This document shows positions 1-10,926 of a stretch of 53,018 bases of DNA, piece by piece (position 1 is the stretch's first letter; every line of letters starts with the position of its first letter). The position numbers and the translations under genes were made by a program. The notes under the pieces are model-generated. The model was not told the DNA's origin. It saw only the letters and a program-made list of their open reading frames with translations, and did no database searches. Source of the stretch: Lingula anatina (lineage: Eukaryota > Brachiopoda > Lingulata > Lingulida > Lingulidae); contig NW_019775904.1 of the NCBI RefSeq assembly GCF_001039355.2, positions 82,328-135,345 on the forward strand. The letters run 5' to 3'.

Positions 1-542
1 ACGAAAATTAAAAGGATAAATAGTCTTATCTTCTCAGGACGCCCTATATTTTGACTTACACGGATATGTTTGTTTAAGTCTAACAGACGCATTGATCAAA
101 CATGGTTTTAACATAACAACTTGATCCAAACGAAATGTTTAAACAAGAGAATCAAGCACGGGGCAGTTTAGGTAAAACATCAGTTGAGCGTGTTAATTTT
201 TCATAATTGAAGGCGTATGGACTTATGAAAAATTATGCACTTTTCAGAAGCTCAGCTTTATATACCCGCAGTGGTATTGAAACATATATATACTATATAT
301 ACCTTATAGAAAGCCACAGCGCTCAAACCATATTTGATAAGAATTTTAACTGGGTAAATCTGGTTATATCCTTGTTTAAATCCTTGTTTAACTGGTTAAA
401 TCCTTGTTTTTCTTTATATCCGACCGTAGTTTTTTTTGCTTAGAATGTACATGGGGTAATGCACTGGCCCAGTGCCGGGGACTTGAATAAGGCTTCTCTC
501 GGATACAATATGTAAACCAATAAAAACCATATACAAATGAAT
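1..542. other. 5' flank, no gene recognised
   Basis: I see no exon with homology here. The only structure is a T-rich imperfect tandem repeat at about 350-415, built on a short unit containing CCTTGTTTA. The 78-codon open frame at 207-443 is low complexity and has no recognisable domain. Confidence 0.5.
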
Positions 543-765
543 TTCATCCATGTGACCTCTAGACTAGATTATTGCAACAGCCTCTTGTTCGGAATACCTT
601 ATAATCAAATAGAAAAACATTAGTCTATTCATAAATTATAAGCAGCCTGTCTCCTCCGTAAAACTCGGAAGTCCGACCACATTTCACATAAGTTTTCCGC
701 GATCTTTATTGGGTACCCGTGGTTAACTTTATTATATTTTAGTTTTTATTACTTTTATAGTAGTC
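543..765 (+). mobile_element. Non-LTR retrotransposon (LINE) fragment, RT C-terminal region
   Basis: Translation of the plus strand from about 552 gives a segment beginning SRLDYCNSLLFGIP, followed after two stop codons by a basic block (RKTRKSDHI) and a GYPWLT-like segment. This order (SRLDYCNSLLxGxP, RKxDHI, LHWLP) is typical of the C-terminal part of reverse transcriptases of CR1/L2/Jockey-type LINEs. The frame is interrupted, so this is a dead fragment about 450 bp upstream of P450-1. Confidence 0.7.
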
Positions 766-965
766 TTTAATTTATCTGTGTAGTTTTAATTTTTATATAC
801 ATAAATTACAGCACTGAGACTCATGTGTATAGCGCTGTTTAAAGAAATGGATGGTAGTAATCGTTAAGGTAGACTGAATTTAGATCTTAATGTATAGAAA
901 ATATTTTAGTTTGAATTGATTTGTGAAGTAGACCCCTTTAAGAAAGGAAAAGATAAAAAAAGCCT

Positions 966-981
966 TATATATATATATATA
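966..981. repeat. (TA)n tract just upstream of P450-1
   Basis: An alternating TATATA tract ends about 24 bp before the first ATG of P450-1. It resembles a TATA box but is too close to the start codon for a normal 5' UTR. If the acceptor proposed at 1002-1003 is real, the tract lies inside a 5' UTR intron. Confidence 0.5.
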
Positions 982-1004
982 ATCAATTTTCATGCATTCC
1001 AAGG

Positions 1005-4000
1005 ATGATGGACGTTACTGCTGTGCTAAGTTGGCTTACTTTGAAGACTTTCTTGGTTGGCGTTATGGTGTTCCTGTTGGTGATGTCATATCTACAGAGG
1101 AGGAAGTACAAACTGCCGCCAGGACCCCCACAGCTGCCGATACTGGGGAACTACTTAGGTCAGTACAAAAGTGAATGTCATATCTGCATTTATATAGATT
1201 TTTACAACTGACTTCGTTTAACCAAATAACGATTGTTATTGTTTTACACAATGTTCTTAACGGGTGTTTTTATTTTATTTCTAGCATTTAGGAAAGACAA
1301 ACGGATGTTCACAGTATTCACGAAGATGGCAAAGACACACGGCGATATATTTACAGTGAACTTAGGTCGGTTCCATTCTGTGTTAACATGAATTACTTTC
1401 GTACAAGTTAGATGGTTCATGCAATAAATTATTAATATTATTATGTCAAGTATGATGTACATTGTACCTTCATCAGGGTAAGTACAGACTTACTGGGTAA
1501 GGAAATTTTGATTTAGAACTGGCAACACCGCGTGAAATATAAGTAAGGTAAATGAAGTCTAAACGAGGAAGTTAAATTTAGATATAGTTTGATATTATTA
1601 AGAAGCCTTTGATGCTCTTGTTTCGAATGTATACTCGTATAATCAGCAGCTTTTCTGTATTCTACTCAACGCTAGGGGGAAGCGTGTTAGTCTTTTGATC
1701 TGATTACATTCAGCGAAAGTCACCGCAGAGAAAATCCAAAATACCAAATACGAAATACCTACCTGTAGTAGTTTCAATGTAAACGCACCATAAAATGAAA
1801 TACATGTATGTACATTCTTTATGCATTTAAGCCAATTTGACTAATTTTTAGACATTCCTTTAAATTCTTCCATTCATTTCAGGTTTTGGTCAAACTGTTA
1901 TAGTCCTCCATTCAGCCGATGTTGTGCACGAGGCCCTGGTTGAGAAAAAAGAGGTGTTTGCAGGAAGGGATAATTTATTTTGGTCGTGTAAGTATGGTTC
2001 GATAAAAAGATGCAGATGCAAAACTGTTTATATCAAAACGCATGCAGTTATAATGTTTTGACTAAAGAGCCCAGCTAATCTATCGAACTGTCAATAAGTG
2101 AAAATGATTTGCAATATCGCAGTTTCATTCGAGATAATTTTGTGTACAGTTTAAGTTTTTAAGGGAATTGAGATTTTCAAGATGTTGTTTTGGATGTGTT
2201 TTAATTAAATAACAGTCTGTTAAAGCTAAGATTTGCCATGTTTAGTTACCCACATCATACATAAGATTTATATATCTGTGATATCATAAGGCTAGATTAT
2301 TCCTTTCCTTCAGTTGAATTGCTGTCAGGCGGATATAAAGATATCGTATTTGCTAATTATGGACCCCTATGGACCATGCAGAGGAGGATGGCTATGAAAG
2401 CATTCAGGTAAATTAATCAGTCTTTTAAAACTGTGTAGATCACGGAGACCCTTTTGGATATGGAAAATAGAAAGTAATGATGGTTCAAAGGACGTGTTTT
2501 AATACTGCATGGTTAGGAGAAGAAAATAGGGATCCAGTGTGACGCGTCAGAGCCCCCCCCCCCCACTCACCCATGAAAGAGAGTTCGATTTTCATTAATT
2601 TCCACAAGTAAGCATGGTTTTGACTCACTCACATCAGACTAACCCTTACCTGTATAATTTAATGGAGGGTGGACTCTTTATTTCACGAACTCCGGCACTG
2701 GTCCTTCAGAGAAAATGTCGAAACTAAATTGGTTCTGATAAAATACCACTAATAAATGACGAATTTATGTATTTTTACTCTTTACTATTAAACGCACTGT
2801 ATATAGTGCTTAGATGGTTGTCTACTTTTCAGGACTTACATAGCTAGTGACAAGCTAGAGCAACTTGCAAAGTCTTCTTTTGGGGAGGTTGCCAAGATGC
2901 TGGAAAAACAAATGGAACCTGTGGATTTGTCCGAATATATTCGCCTGACGGTTTATAATGTCATTTGCAGGATGACCTTTGGGAAAAGGTGACTTCATTT
3001 AATCTTTTATTTTAAAGTCGTGACGTCTTTTCACATTTTAATGACAATTTACATCTTTAGGGTAAAACAAGTAGCCTGAAAATCCAATCTTTATTAATGA
3101 AAAAAAAATGATCAGACGGTATCAGCTATGTTAGGAACTGTGGTCTTGGGATGTGAAAAAATGAAAGCGCATTTCTATTTTTGTCAATGAAAACAGGTTT
3201 TTGAAAATACTTTCAGCTACAAAGTCAATGACCCAGAGTTTGTTTGGCTAAAAAACAAAATGGACGAAATGATGGGATTATTCACAGACTTCATACCAGC
3301 CGATCTTCTTCCATTTTTGAAGCATGTGCCTATCAAGTCAACACAGGTTGCAAAAAGAACAATGCAAGATCTGATTGATTTCCAAACAGTTCAGGTCAAT
3401 GAGCACAAGGCAACCTTGACACCAGGTATTAACCTATTATATGACCTTCATAACAACACGAATGTACATCCCTTCCCCCCAGTATACAAAAAACATATAA
3501 GCATTTAACCTTATGTGGTGGATATTTGCTTGGTAACTTCTTTGCTGACCTCAGTTTATGGCAGTGATTTTCCAGCCCGCCTCAAAAATGTAGAGCAAAG
3601 ATACACGTGTTTCATCCGTCCTATTATAATAATTTGAAAATGATTCAACTTTTGGTTGAGGTTATCATGTGATTTGACTGAGGTTGTTTATAGTTATATC
3701 ACACCCAGCAGATATTAAGAAATCTTACAACTCCTAATTTTAACTGATTGAGATGATTGAGGTAGTTCCTGTCTCCATTAACGAAGATTCCAACTCTTTA
3801 GTGTAGCATGACAGTCAAATTATACAGCTCATTAAATATACGAAAAACATATGGCACGCTACAGTCCTTTTTACTGTCGTTGTTGAAACTCTAGATACGC
3901 CTTTTTGCGTTCGATTTTGTAAATCGTTAACTTACCGACCTTATTACTTATTGTACAAAAAAAGGAAATGTATCAGGTATGTGTTCAGCATAGAATCACA

Positions 4001-6334
4001 TTACCATGCTTTAGATACACACACTGGCCAATAGAAGTGTCACCCCTACTGAACCAATACTATGGGGGAGATAAATGACTGTGGAATGATATGCACCTGG
4101 TATCATTATATTAACATCAAATTTCACAAAAATCACAAAATGACAATAAAAATATACATTCTACCAAAATATGCAGTTTCAAGTCCAAAATTAGTACTTA
4201 GTGGCATAGCCACGTGACCTAATAATAGGTGCCAGTCTACGAGGCAAGGATTCATATAATTGTCTGATGCGTTCAGGGCTTATGCTGGCCCAAGCATGAA
4301 ACACTGAATATAACAGAGTTTCTCTGCTGGTTAGACGGGCATTTGTCAAAAGTTTTGACATATCATTCCACACATTTTCTATAATGTTTGCATCCGGACT
4401 CTGGGCAGGTCACATCACCCTGCGAATGTCCTGTTGGTCAAACCAATCATCAACTGCTCTGGGCCTGTGACAAGGAGCATTGTCATCCTGGGGAACAAAT
4501 GGATAATTCCGGTCACCAAACATGTTAGTAATAGATGGTAGCAAGCCTGACTCCAAAACATCGATATATTTCTAGTGATTCATGTTTCTATCAACCACTA
4601 TCAATTTGCCCGCGCCATGGATGTTGATGCAGTCCCACACCATGATGAACATGCTGCTCCGGGTTCGAAAATTCAGTGCATGTGGTTCAAATGCTTTACC
4701 AGCAGTTTGGTTCAAATGCAGTGTGGTTCAAATGCTTTACCAGCATCGTACCCGTCTGTCATCAGAGGTCACACCAAAGCGACACTCATCAGAAAACATT
4801 ATATAGGACCAATTGTCATGGTCTGTCCAGTTCTAGATCCTGTTGACCCTAGTTCACTCTACGTTGCCTGTTTTGTAACGATATAAGAGGTTTTAGTCTT
4901 GCTACCCAGCTGTACTCTATGAGCATGTAACCGACGCCTAGCAATTTTCACAGACACATTATTAAATTGTTCCACTGTGTTGTCAACTGACAAGCAGTGT
5001 CGAACTTTGACAACCTGGACATCAAAATCAGTCGTCGGTCTTCACGGCCAGTACTTTTTCTTGGACGACCCATCAGAGGCAATTTGTCTCTTGATCCAGT
5101 GTTTCTATACCGAGACCAGACCCTCTGCACGGTTCTGACTGAACAATTCAATTGTATCGATATTCTGACATTGCTTATAATCCGCCTCTTCAGGTTAATA
5201 ACTTGCACCTATAACCTTTAGATAATTGCCTTATCTTGCCATATTGGAGGAAGACAGGAATAACATTTGCTGTACATGTACAAGACCAACAATACAATTC
5301 CATGGTATAGCGGTTTTATACTCATTAGTCACATTATAAGTAGACCAGGCATTATAACTATCCAAGATCTGCCTACTTTTATTACTCTGAGTTAGGGGGT
5401 GACACTTCTATTGTCCAGTGTCTGTATTATCCAGAAAAGAAATTCAGATTCTAAACGATATGCACCCATAAAGCGCAGTACTGGACCGACTATTTTCTCG
5501 TTATCATGAATAATGTGTCTCCATTGGAATTTAATCGATAATCCTGAACATTTTATCTAAAATTCGTAGATAACTTCTTGAGTTTTGCTATTGACTGACA
5601 AACCAATAAACTTCGGTAAAATCATAACCCCATTGGAGAAGGTAACACAATAATCTTTACAGTAACTGATTTAAATATAACATTTTATTGCCATGACTTC
5701 TTTAAATTTGGAACCTTATTTGAACTACAAGTCGCTACACTACATGTGTGACCAAAAAAGCTATTGCTTACTGTAATGTAAGTAGTGTTACGGTGATATG
5801 GTCTTACCTATTTCGACATTTTTTCAGGAAAGGCAAGAGACATTACCGACCAACTGCTGTTGGTACGCCAAGAGCTGGACGCAGGGAGCGACGGGTCCCT
5901 GATGGAGACATTAACAGACAAGCATATCATTCAGACGATATTGGACGTGTTTTTTGGTACGTTTCATCTCCCATTTTTCTTAACACATATACAAGTATAC
6001 AGAAACCTACATTCCTACAGAATTTTATTGCATTTTTCTATTATTTGGAACAACTTATGTATCAGTCGCACTGCGCCACGGGTCACCCATTGCAATGAAA
6101 AACCTATGAAATAGACACTATAAGAATACATGACACTTTCAAAGGTCATAGAAACACAGTTTATTGGGAATGTCTCTTAGGGATCCTATAGCATGGCTGG
6201 TATTATTTTCGTTGTTTTTGTAGCTGGTGTCCTGACCTCAACAGAAACACTGAAATGGACCATGCTGTATATTGCAGACAACCCGGAGATACAGGAGAAA
6301 ATGCACCAGGAAATAAGTGGAGTTTTGGGTGAGG

Positions 6335-6365
<31 letters not shown>

Positions 6366-8079
6366 CTCTCTCTCTCAAATGCGGTTGTCTCAATATGTAC
6401 ATACAGGGTATATCACTGTAAAAACGCCTCATACATTCGGGAACGCTCACATTTTAAAAATAAAATGCACTCCATTTACCAACATATGCCCTGTTCAACC
6501 TTTGTATTTGAGCCAAAATGCAAGTGCCAGTTACAAAATAATAATAATAATAATAATAATTTATTACTTTAAGTGAAACATTGGGTACTAGAACACCGTT
6601 CTCACTTATTGATAAGCTTGACATGTCTGTGACGTTATATGTAGGAATGGTGTTTCTTCTCTTTTTCGAATACTACAAACCTATGGAAAAACATAAATGT
6701 AATTAGATATGCATACAAGGTTATAAATGAAAAAATAATGTTTTTCTCAGACGTAAAGGGATAAAGATCGGCCCGAAACACATCTTAAGCAAGTTTTTCA
6801 TTTTTCTAAAACATTGACATTAACCGAACTTTACTTTCTCTTAAATTTGTATCTGCTTTATTATATTACCCAGCGGACGATCTAGACGACCTGCGTCACA
6901 GTAAATCCAAGCTGCCATATTGCGAGGCGGTTCTCCGCGAAGTTATGCGCATGCGTCCGGCTGCCCCGGTGGCTCTCGGGCACCAGGCGATTCGAGATAC
7001 AAAACTTGGTAAGCCGATTGTGCACACACTTGTTTAAGATTACACTTGTGTGTGTTTGTTTGAGTTCTCCTCGTTTTGTATTGGTGCATTTGCCCTTCTC
7101 CGAGGAACTCTCTCTGTGGATCTTTCCGTGCATGCATTCGTATGCTCTCATGTGTCGTTTTACACATGCATTTGTCCGTGACTCCTTGGTTACCAACTTT
7201 CCACGAGTAACCTTTAGAAACTGTAAATGTTTCAATTAGTCCATTAGTGCACGACACCTCTATGTGTATGAGGCTGTATCAAAAAGCGATATCGTAAAAC
7301 ATGTCCATATAATAGGTGTTTTGCCTGTTAAATACATATATATATTTATCCCTTCAGTTTTGCCCGAAATATATCTATCATTCTTCCAAACTAGGCGATT
7401 ATGACCTGCCAAAGGGGACTGTGGTATTTCCAAATTTATGGGGGATACACCATGATCCCAGAAATTGGGAGTCGCCAGAAGTTTTCAAACCAGAGCGATT
7501 TCTGGACAAAGATGGCAACCTGAAACCGACTGATACCAAGACATGGGTGCCGTTCTCCTCTGGGAAGAGGAAATGTGCCGGCGAAGGTCTGGCCAAAGCT
7601 GACATTATGATGATTATGGTACGTAAACATGACATTTGATCACACCACACTTACACTTTATCAGAAAAAATGTTATTTTTTATGATTATTAGATGAAACA
7701 TAGAAAGAAGAAGAAAAAGCATTTGTTGGGTAAAAATGGTAAGAACAGAAATGTAACCTTGGTTCTAAATTGTTGAAAGAGACAGACGGTTACTTTATAC
7801 AAAGTAATAGTGGTTTGCTCAAAGAAAGAGCTAAAAATTTTATCAACCATCATCTAATCACACATTTTAATCATAAAAAGCATTATTTTGATATGTTATT
7901 GCTGTAAAATTATAGATCTAAACCATTCCACCGTATTTTTTCAGGCTATGTTTTTCCAGCGGTTCAAAGTGAGTTTTCCGCCAGGACAGAAACCGGATTT
8001 CGAACCTGCCATGTATCCCTTTGACTGCATCCCAAAACCGCAGAAGTTGATCATAGAAAAGAGGGAAACAGTTTGTTAA
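1005..8079 (+). CDS. Cytochrome P450-1, CYP2-clan microsomal monooxygenase-like, 11 exons
   Basis: The exons I assembled are 1005-1158, 1285-1365, 1883-1987, 2314-2407, 2833-2988, 3217-3425, 5828-5956, 6224-6328, 6874-7008, 7395-7618 and 7945-8079 (stop TAA). All introns are GT-AG, phases are consistent, and the product is 508 aa, the usual P450 length. Seen in order: an N-terminal membrane anchor (about residues 12-30), a KLPPGPP hinge, a C-helix WxxxR (WTMQR), an I-helix motif at 310-315 (AGVLTS), ExxR at 367-370, PERF, and the haem-binding FSSGKRKCAG with Cys450. A microsomal haem-thiolate oxidase of clan 2 (CYP1/2/17/21-like) is expected; the substrate is unknown. The acidic residue expected at 313 is Leu, and Glu occurs at 317. 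ATGs at 1005 and 1008 are both possible starts. A Tc1-like element fills intron 6. Confidence 0.92.
2552..2565. repeat. Poly-C run in P450-1 intron 4
   Basis: This is a homopolymer C tract of about 14 bases within the intron. No function is evident. Confidence 0.6.
4018..5424 (-). mobile_element. Tc1-like DNA transposon (DD34E), 1407 bp, inactivated
   Basis: The ends are terminal inverted repeats: left CACACACTGGCCAATAGAAG, right the complement of CAGACACTGGACAATAGAAG. Each is flanked by TA, the Tc1/mariner target. The transposase lies on the minus strand. An N-terminal helix-turn-helix region (about 5208-4948) contains CSVRTVQRVWSRYRNTGS and GRPRKSTGREDRR. A central region contains QDDNAPCH, and a C-terminal region (4373-4191) contains SPERIRQLYESLPRR. 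I count 34 residues between the Asp of QDDN and the Glu of IIENVW, giving DD34E. At least two in-frame stops are present: one replaces the Trp of the usual WPAQSPD motif near 4410, and one follows an RNMNH segment near 4575. The element lies in intron 6 of P450-1 in antisense orientation. Confidence 0.88.
6335..6376. repeat. (CT)n microsatellite in P450-1 intron 8
   Basis: A CT-repeat tract with a short T interruption begins only about 6 bp after the splice donor of exon 8 (GTGAGG at 6329). Its closeness to the donor is notable, but no effect can be read from sequence. Confidence 0.8.
6537..6562. repeat. (AAT)n microsatellite in P450-1 intron 8
   Basis: A run of about eight ATA/AAT trinucleotides lies within the intron between exons 8 and 9. 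Confidence 0.8.
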
Positions 8080-8185
8080 AATGTCAAAGAAACTGAACTA
8101 GGATGTGAAATCCAGATTTTGACTTGTTTTGGTGATAGCTTTATTATTTCAAACCAAAACTATGACGGCAAGCTATGATAGGAGT

Positions 8186-8191
8186 ATTAAA
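8186..8191 (+). terminator. Possible poly(A) signal of P450-1 (ATTAAA)
   Basis: The ATTAAA hexamer lies 107 bp after the P450-1 stop codon. It is a common variant of the animal polyadenylation signal. No canonical AATAAA is closer. The call rests only on motif and position. Confidence 0.35.
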
Positions 8192-8283
8192 TAAGGTAAA
8201 ATAAGAGCTGTTTCTTTCTATTATGATGCGAATATATTTTGATAATTTCTTATTTTGTAGGTTGAGTAATTTGTCAAATTTAT

Positions 8284-8507
8284 GGTGCATTCCCAGAGAT
8301 GTAGATCGATTAAGAGATTTAGATTTAGATCGACCTAACTCCCTGGGGGTTCACGCTAAATTGCAGTCAGCCGAGCGCGCACCATAGTTAATTACCCCCT
8401 TACAGCTTTTAGTAGGCTGGACAGACGCTTAAGCCGGCTAAGCTGACAGTAATCTAGTGAGACTCCCCACAGGGATAGATTGATCTAAAATCTATGGGAA
8501 TGGGGTC
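8284..8507. mobile_element. MITE family 1, copy 1 (about 224 bp)
   Basis: The sequence opens with TGCATTCCCAGAGATGTAGA and ends with GATCTAAAATCTATGGGAAT, which are imperfect inverted repeats. The interior carries CTCCCTGGGGGTTC and TTAATTACCCCCTTACAGC. The same element recurs at 41922-42124. A possible TTTAT target duplication flanks it at 8279-8283 and 8508-8512. No coding capacity is seen. It lies about 200 bp after P450-1. Confidence 0.75.
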
Positions 8508-8629
8508 TTTATTCACTAGGAGAAAAAGTGTCGCATCTTGGTCTTAAAGAATCCTATGGTAAACAATTATTGTATCTTGGCATTTAAAGAAAGAACAAAA
8601 GTCAACTTCCAATCTTGAGGTATTAAATA

Positions 8630-8960
8630 GATGACATATTCTTTCACCCGAGGTATTTTATACCATCCGTCCTTTTCAGCTGGTAAATTAGCATTACTAG
8701 GTCTTACGTTTCATATTTCTTTTGCTTTTGTAGGGGCAATTTTAGTAAATACATGTGCTGCTCCAAACCTAACCCTTTCTTGAAAAATAAACATTTCAGT
8801 GAGTTGAATGCATCACCTTTCCATCTTTTAAAAAGTTGCTCTTTATGCAAGATCTCTGAAAAATAGTAATTTTCAGCCATACGCTTATAGGCGTTTCTTT
8901 TGATATTCTTAATTAATTTTTCGAAAGGAATACTTTTCCACGCTTGTTTTTTTATGTTTG
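8630..8960. repeat. Dispersed repeat, shared with 31345-31660
   Basis: Blocks such as CGAGGTATTTTATACCATCC and the GGTAAATTA, TGCTCCAAAC and GTTGAATGCATCAC segments recur in the same order and orientation at about 31345-31660. The copies are diverged, and no open frame or terminal repeat is evident. I could not classify it. Confidence 0.5.
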
Positions 8961-8977
8961 CAATGCATTACATTCTA

Positions 8978-9235
8978 ATCAGATGACCTTGTGGTTAGAC
9001 TGCCCGCCTCCGGAGTAGGCGGACGTGGGTTCAACTTCGTCCGGGGACGCACTAGTCTTCATAAAAGGTACCTGGCCCCCCTGCTTAGCATTCAACAGAA
9101 AGGGGTTGAAGTGGGGTCTGGCAGTGGAAGAAATGGTACGTTTGCTAGCTTTCAGCACCAATTCAACAGCCGGGTTGTATCCTCCCCAAGGAAGCGACAG
9201 CAACAATTCAGTTTAGTTTACAATAGAGCCAAAAG
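8978..9235 (+). mobile_element. tRNA-derived SINE-like element
   Basis: The first ~65 bases (CTTGTGGTTAGACTGCCCGC, then GTGGGTTCAACTTCGTCC) resemble a tRNA head with A- and B-box-like RNA polymerase III promoter sequences. They are followed by an unrelated body of about 190 bp. The cloverleaf is imperfect, so I call a SINE, not a tRNA gene. The ORFs crossing it are by-products. Confidence 0.55.
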
Positions 9236-9734
9236 GGCCAGGCTTTCTTTGGATTGTGTATTATGTATTGAACATACGTTATATACATTTTTGAACCACT
9301 TGGTCGCAAAATACATATTTAAAAAGGAGCGTTACCCCTGCTAATGGTATTGTCTGACACTTTTTGAACGATGGGGAGAACACACCGGTGTTCCCGCTAA
9401 AAACATATGCTAACCCCGATACTCCTGCACTAATCATATGAGATCCCTGACATCCATTCATATGACTTCCATTCCTGTCACATAGGGGGTTTCGTCTTAG
9501 AAAACAACACAAAGGTAACAAACACTTTGAATTCGTGGGGGGGGGGGGTCTCTCTGATGGGTCCAAATTTATTTAAGCGCATTCGTGAAACTTATCTGTC
9601 CATTACACGTGTTTTCTAGCTTTTTCCACTACTTTGCGTTTTACCCTTCTTTTATCTGTTTTATGTTTTGTCTCCTCTATGACTTAAACATTTGAAACCT
9701 GACAAAATAAAAAATGAATTGATGCTAACTGCCC
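9236..9734. other. Intergenic, no gene recognised
   Basis: This stretch contains a poly-G run at about 9536-9549 and otherwise no recognisable exon or element. The 95-codon open frame on the minus strand here has no family features. Confidence 0.5.
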
Positions 9735-10430
9735 TGTTTTGGTAGCCACTGGGCTATCATCTGGGGAAAGAACCACAATATACATAGGCCTACATGTAGC
9801 AAAAGTTATTTTTTGCTACTCTTTATTTTAGAAAAAACATTATGTTAATTGAAATATCCATATTATATAATGACCATTACCCTATATTCGGCTAAACTAG
9901 AGCGACATGATGCAATGCCACCATCTTGATTTTGCACCTTATATAAAAGACTGAATATAGCAGATGGTGCAGCCCTACATAATCCACCGTTATATGCATA
10001 TTTTTGGAAACATTTTTCTCACCTCTGCCCAATGCCAAGTTCCTATCATCACCAAGCAGTACAAATGTTTAAAAGCGACCTTCTCCTTATCCCCCCTGCT
10101 CCTACATACCGGCGTGACAGGAACGGTAGTGCTTTGAATAGAAGTCCAGGGTCCCATACGATTAGTATAGGTTAGGTTTAGGTGGGGGTATTGGGTTAGT
10201 ATATGGGACGAATGTCACCGGTAAGGAGAAATGGAAAGCGGATTACGGTTCCTAGCGGAGCTCCATTCCTGTCACGCCGGTTTAAATGTACGTATGGCGC
10301 AATATGACCTTAATTGCACAGGTATAAAATATATGTCTTGGTATTTCAATTGTCACACTGGTTTCAAATTTGAAAATAAGACTGTTGTAGTAATCATATT
10401 TCAAAATAACATTTTGTATAGGTGATAACT
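9735..10430. repeat. Diverged repeat segment, copy 1 (paralogue of 28495-28985)
   Basis: Blocks in common with 28495-28985 keep order and orientation. They include AAGAACCACA, a GCTACTCTT segment, AATGACCATTACCC/AATGACTACAACTCC, TTTTGCACCTT, CTATCATCACCAAGCAGTAC and CAATATGACCTTAATTGCACA. Copy 1 holds an extra inverted-repeat insertion at 10108-10281. The segment lies between the convergent ends of P450-1 and P450-2. Confidence 0.65.
10108..10281. mobile_element. 174-bp inverted-repeat element nested in the repeat
   Basis: It begins ACCGGCGTGACAGGAA and ends with a near-complement, TTCCTGTCACGCCGGT. The interior is G-rich around 10174-10205. The paralogous segment near 28860 lacks the insertion, which supports mobility. 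No target duplication could be identified with certainty. Confidence 0.7.
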
Positions 10431-10926
10431 ATTAGACTTTTGTTAAGATAAGTAGGTATCCCGAGATGGAATGTCCCCGCCCACTGTGAATAAATTTTGA
10501 AATTTGCTCACTGTTACGTATGCCCCATGGGGTTTCAGAATACATTTCCACATCGTCTTAATTCCAAATCGGAATAATTTTAAGACAATGCATTGTTAAC
10601 GAATTAGATGATCGGATACAACGTTTATAATCAACCCCCCCCCCCCCCCATTTATGGATGGTCGCCTATACTAGGGAAGAAGACGATGCACCAATAACAA
10701 AGTAACTCGTTACCAAGGTGAAACGATGCTTTTCTCAAGCCAGCATGTAGATCGTGCCTTGCCAAAATAAGCTTTTGTAGCCACTGTGACAAGCAAACAT
10801 CGCTATATCTTTGGCTGTTACGTAACAAGGTAAAACCTTAATGAGTAGAAAAACGCTTCCAAATTACAATGAGTAGCTTCAAATAAATGTACTTAGGAAC
10901 GTGTAGAACCCGTTCTGGCTCAAATA
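10431..10926. other. 3' flank of P450-2, no gene recognised
   Basis: It contains a poly-C run at about 10636-10650 and no recognisable exon. It should include the 3' UTR of P450-2, but I found no convincing minus-strand AATAAA. Confidence 0.45.

Noticed and set aside
4575-5221. Plus-strand ORFs of 74-103 codons
   Set aside because: They are antisense shadows of the Tc1 transposase on the minus strand.
6193-6576. 127-codon ORF over P450-1 exon 8
   Set aside because: Only 6224-6328 is coding by homology; the rest reads through the intron, including the CT and AAT microsatellites.
8978-9050. A tRNA gene
   Set aside because: A- and B-box-like sequences exist, but acceptor and anticodon stems do not pair convincingly and a non-tRNA body follows, so SINE is preferred.
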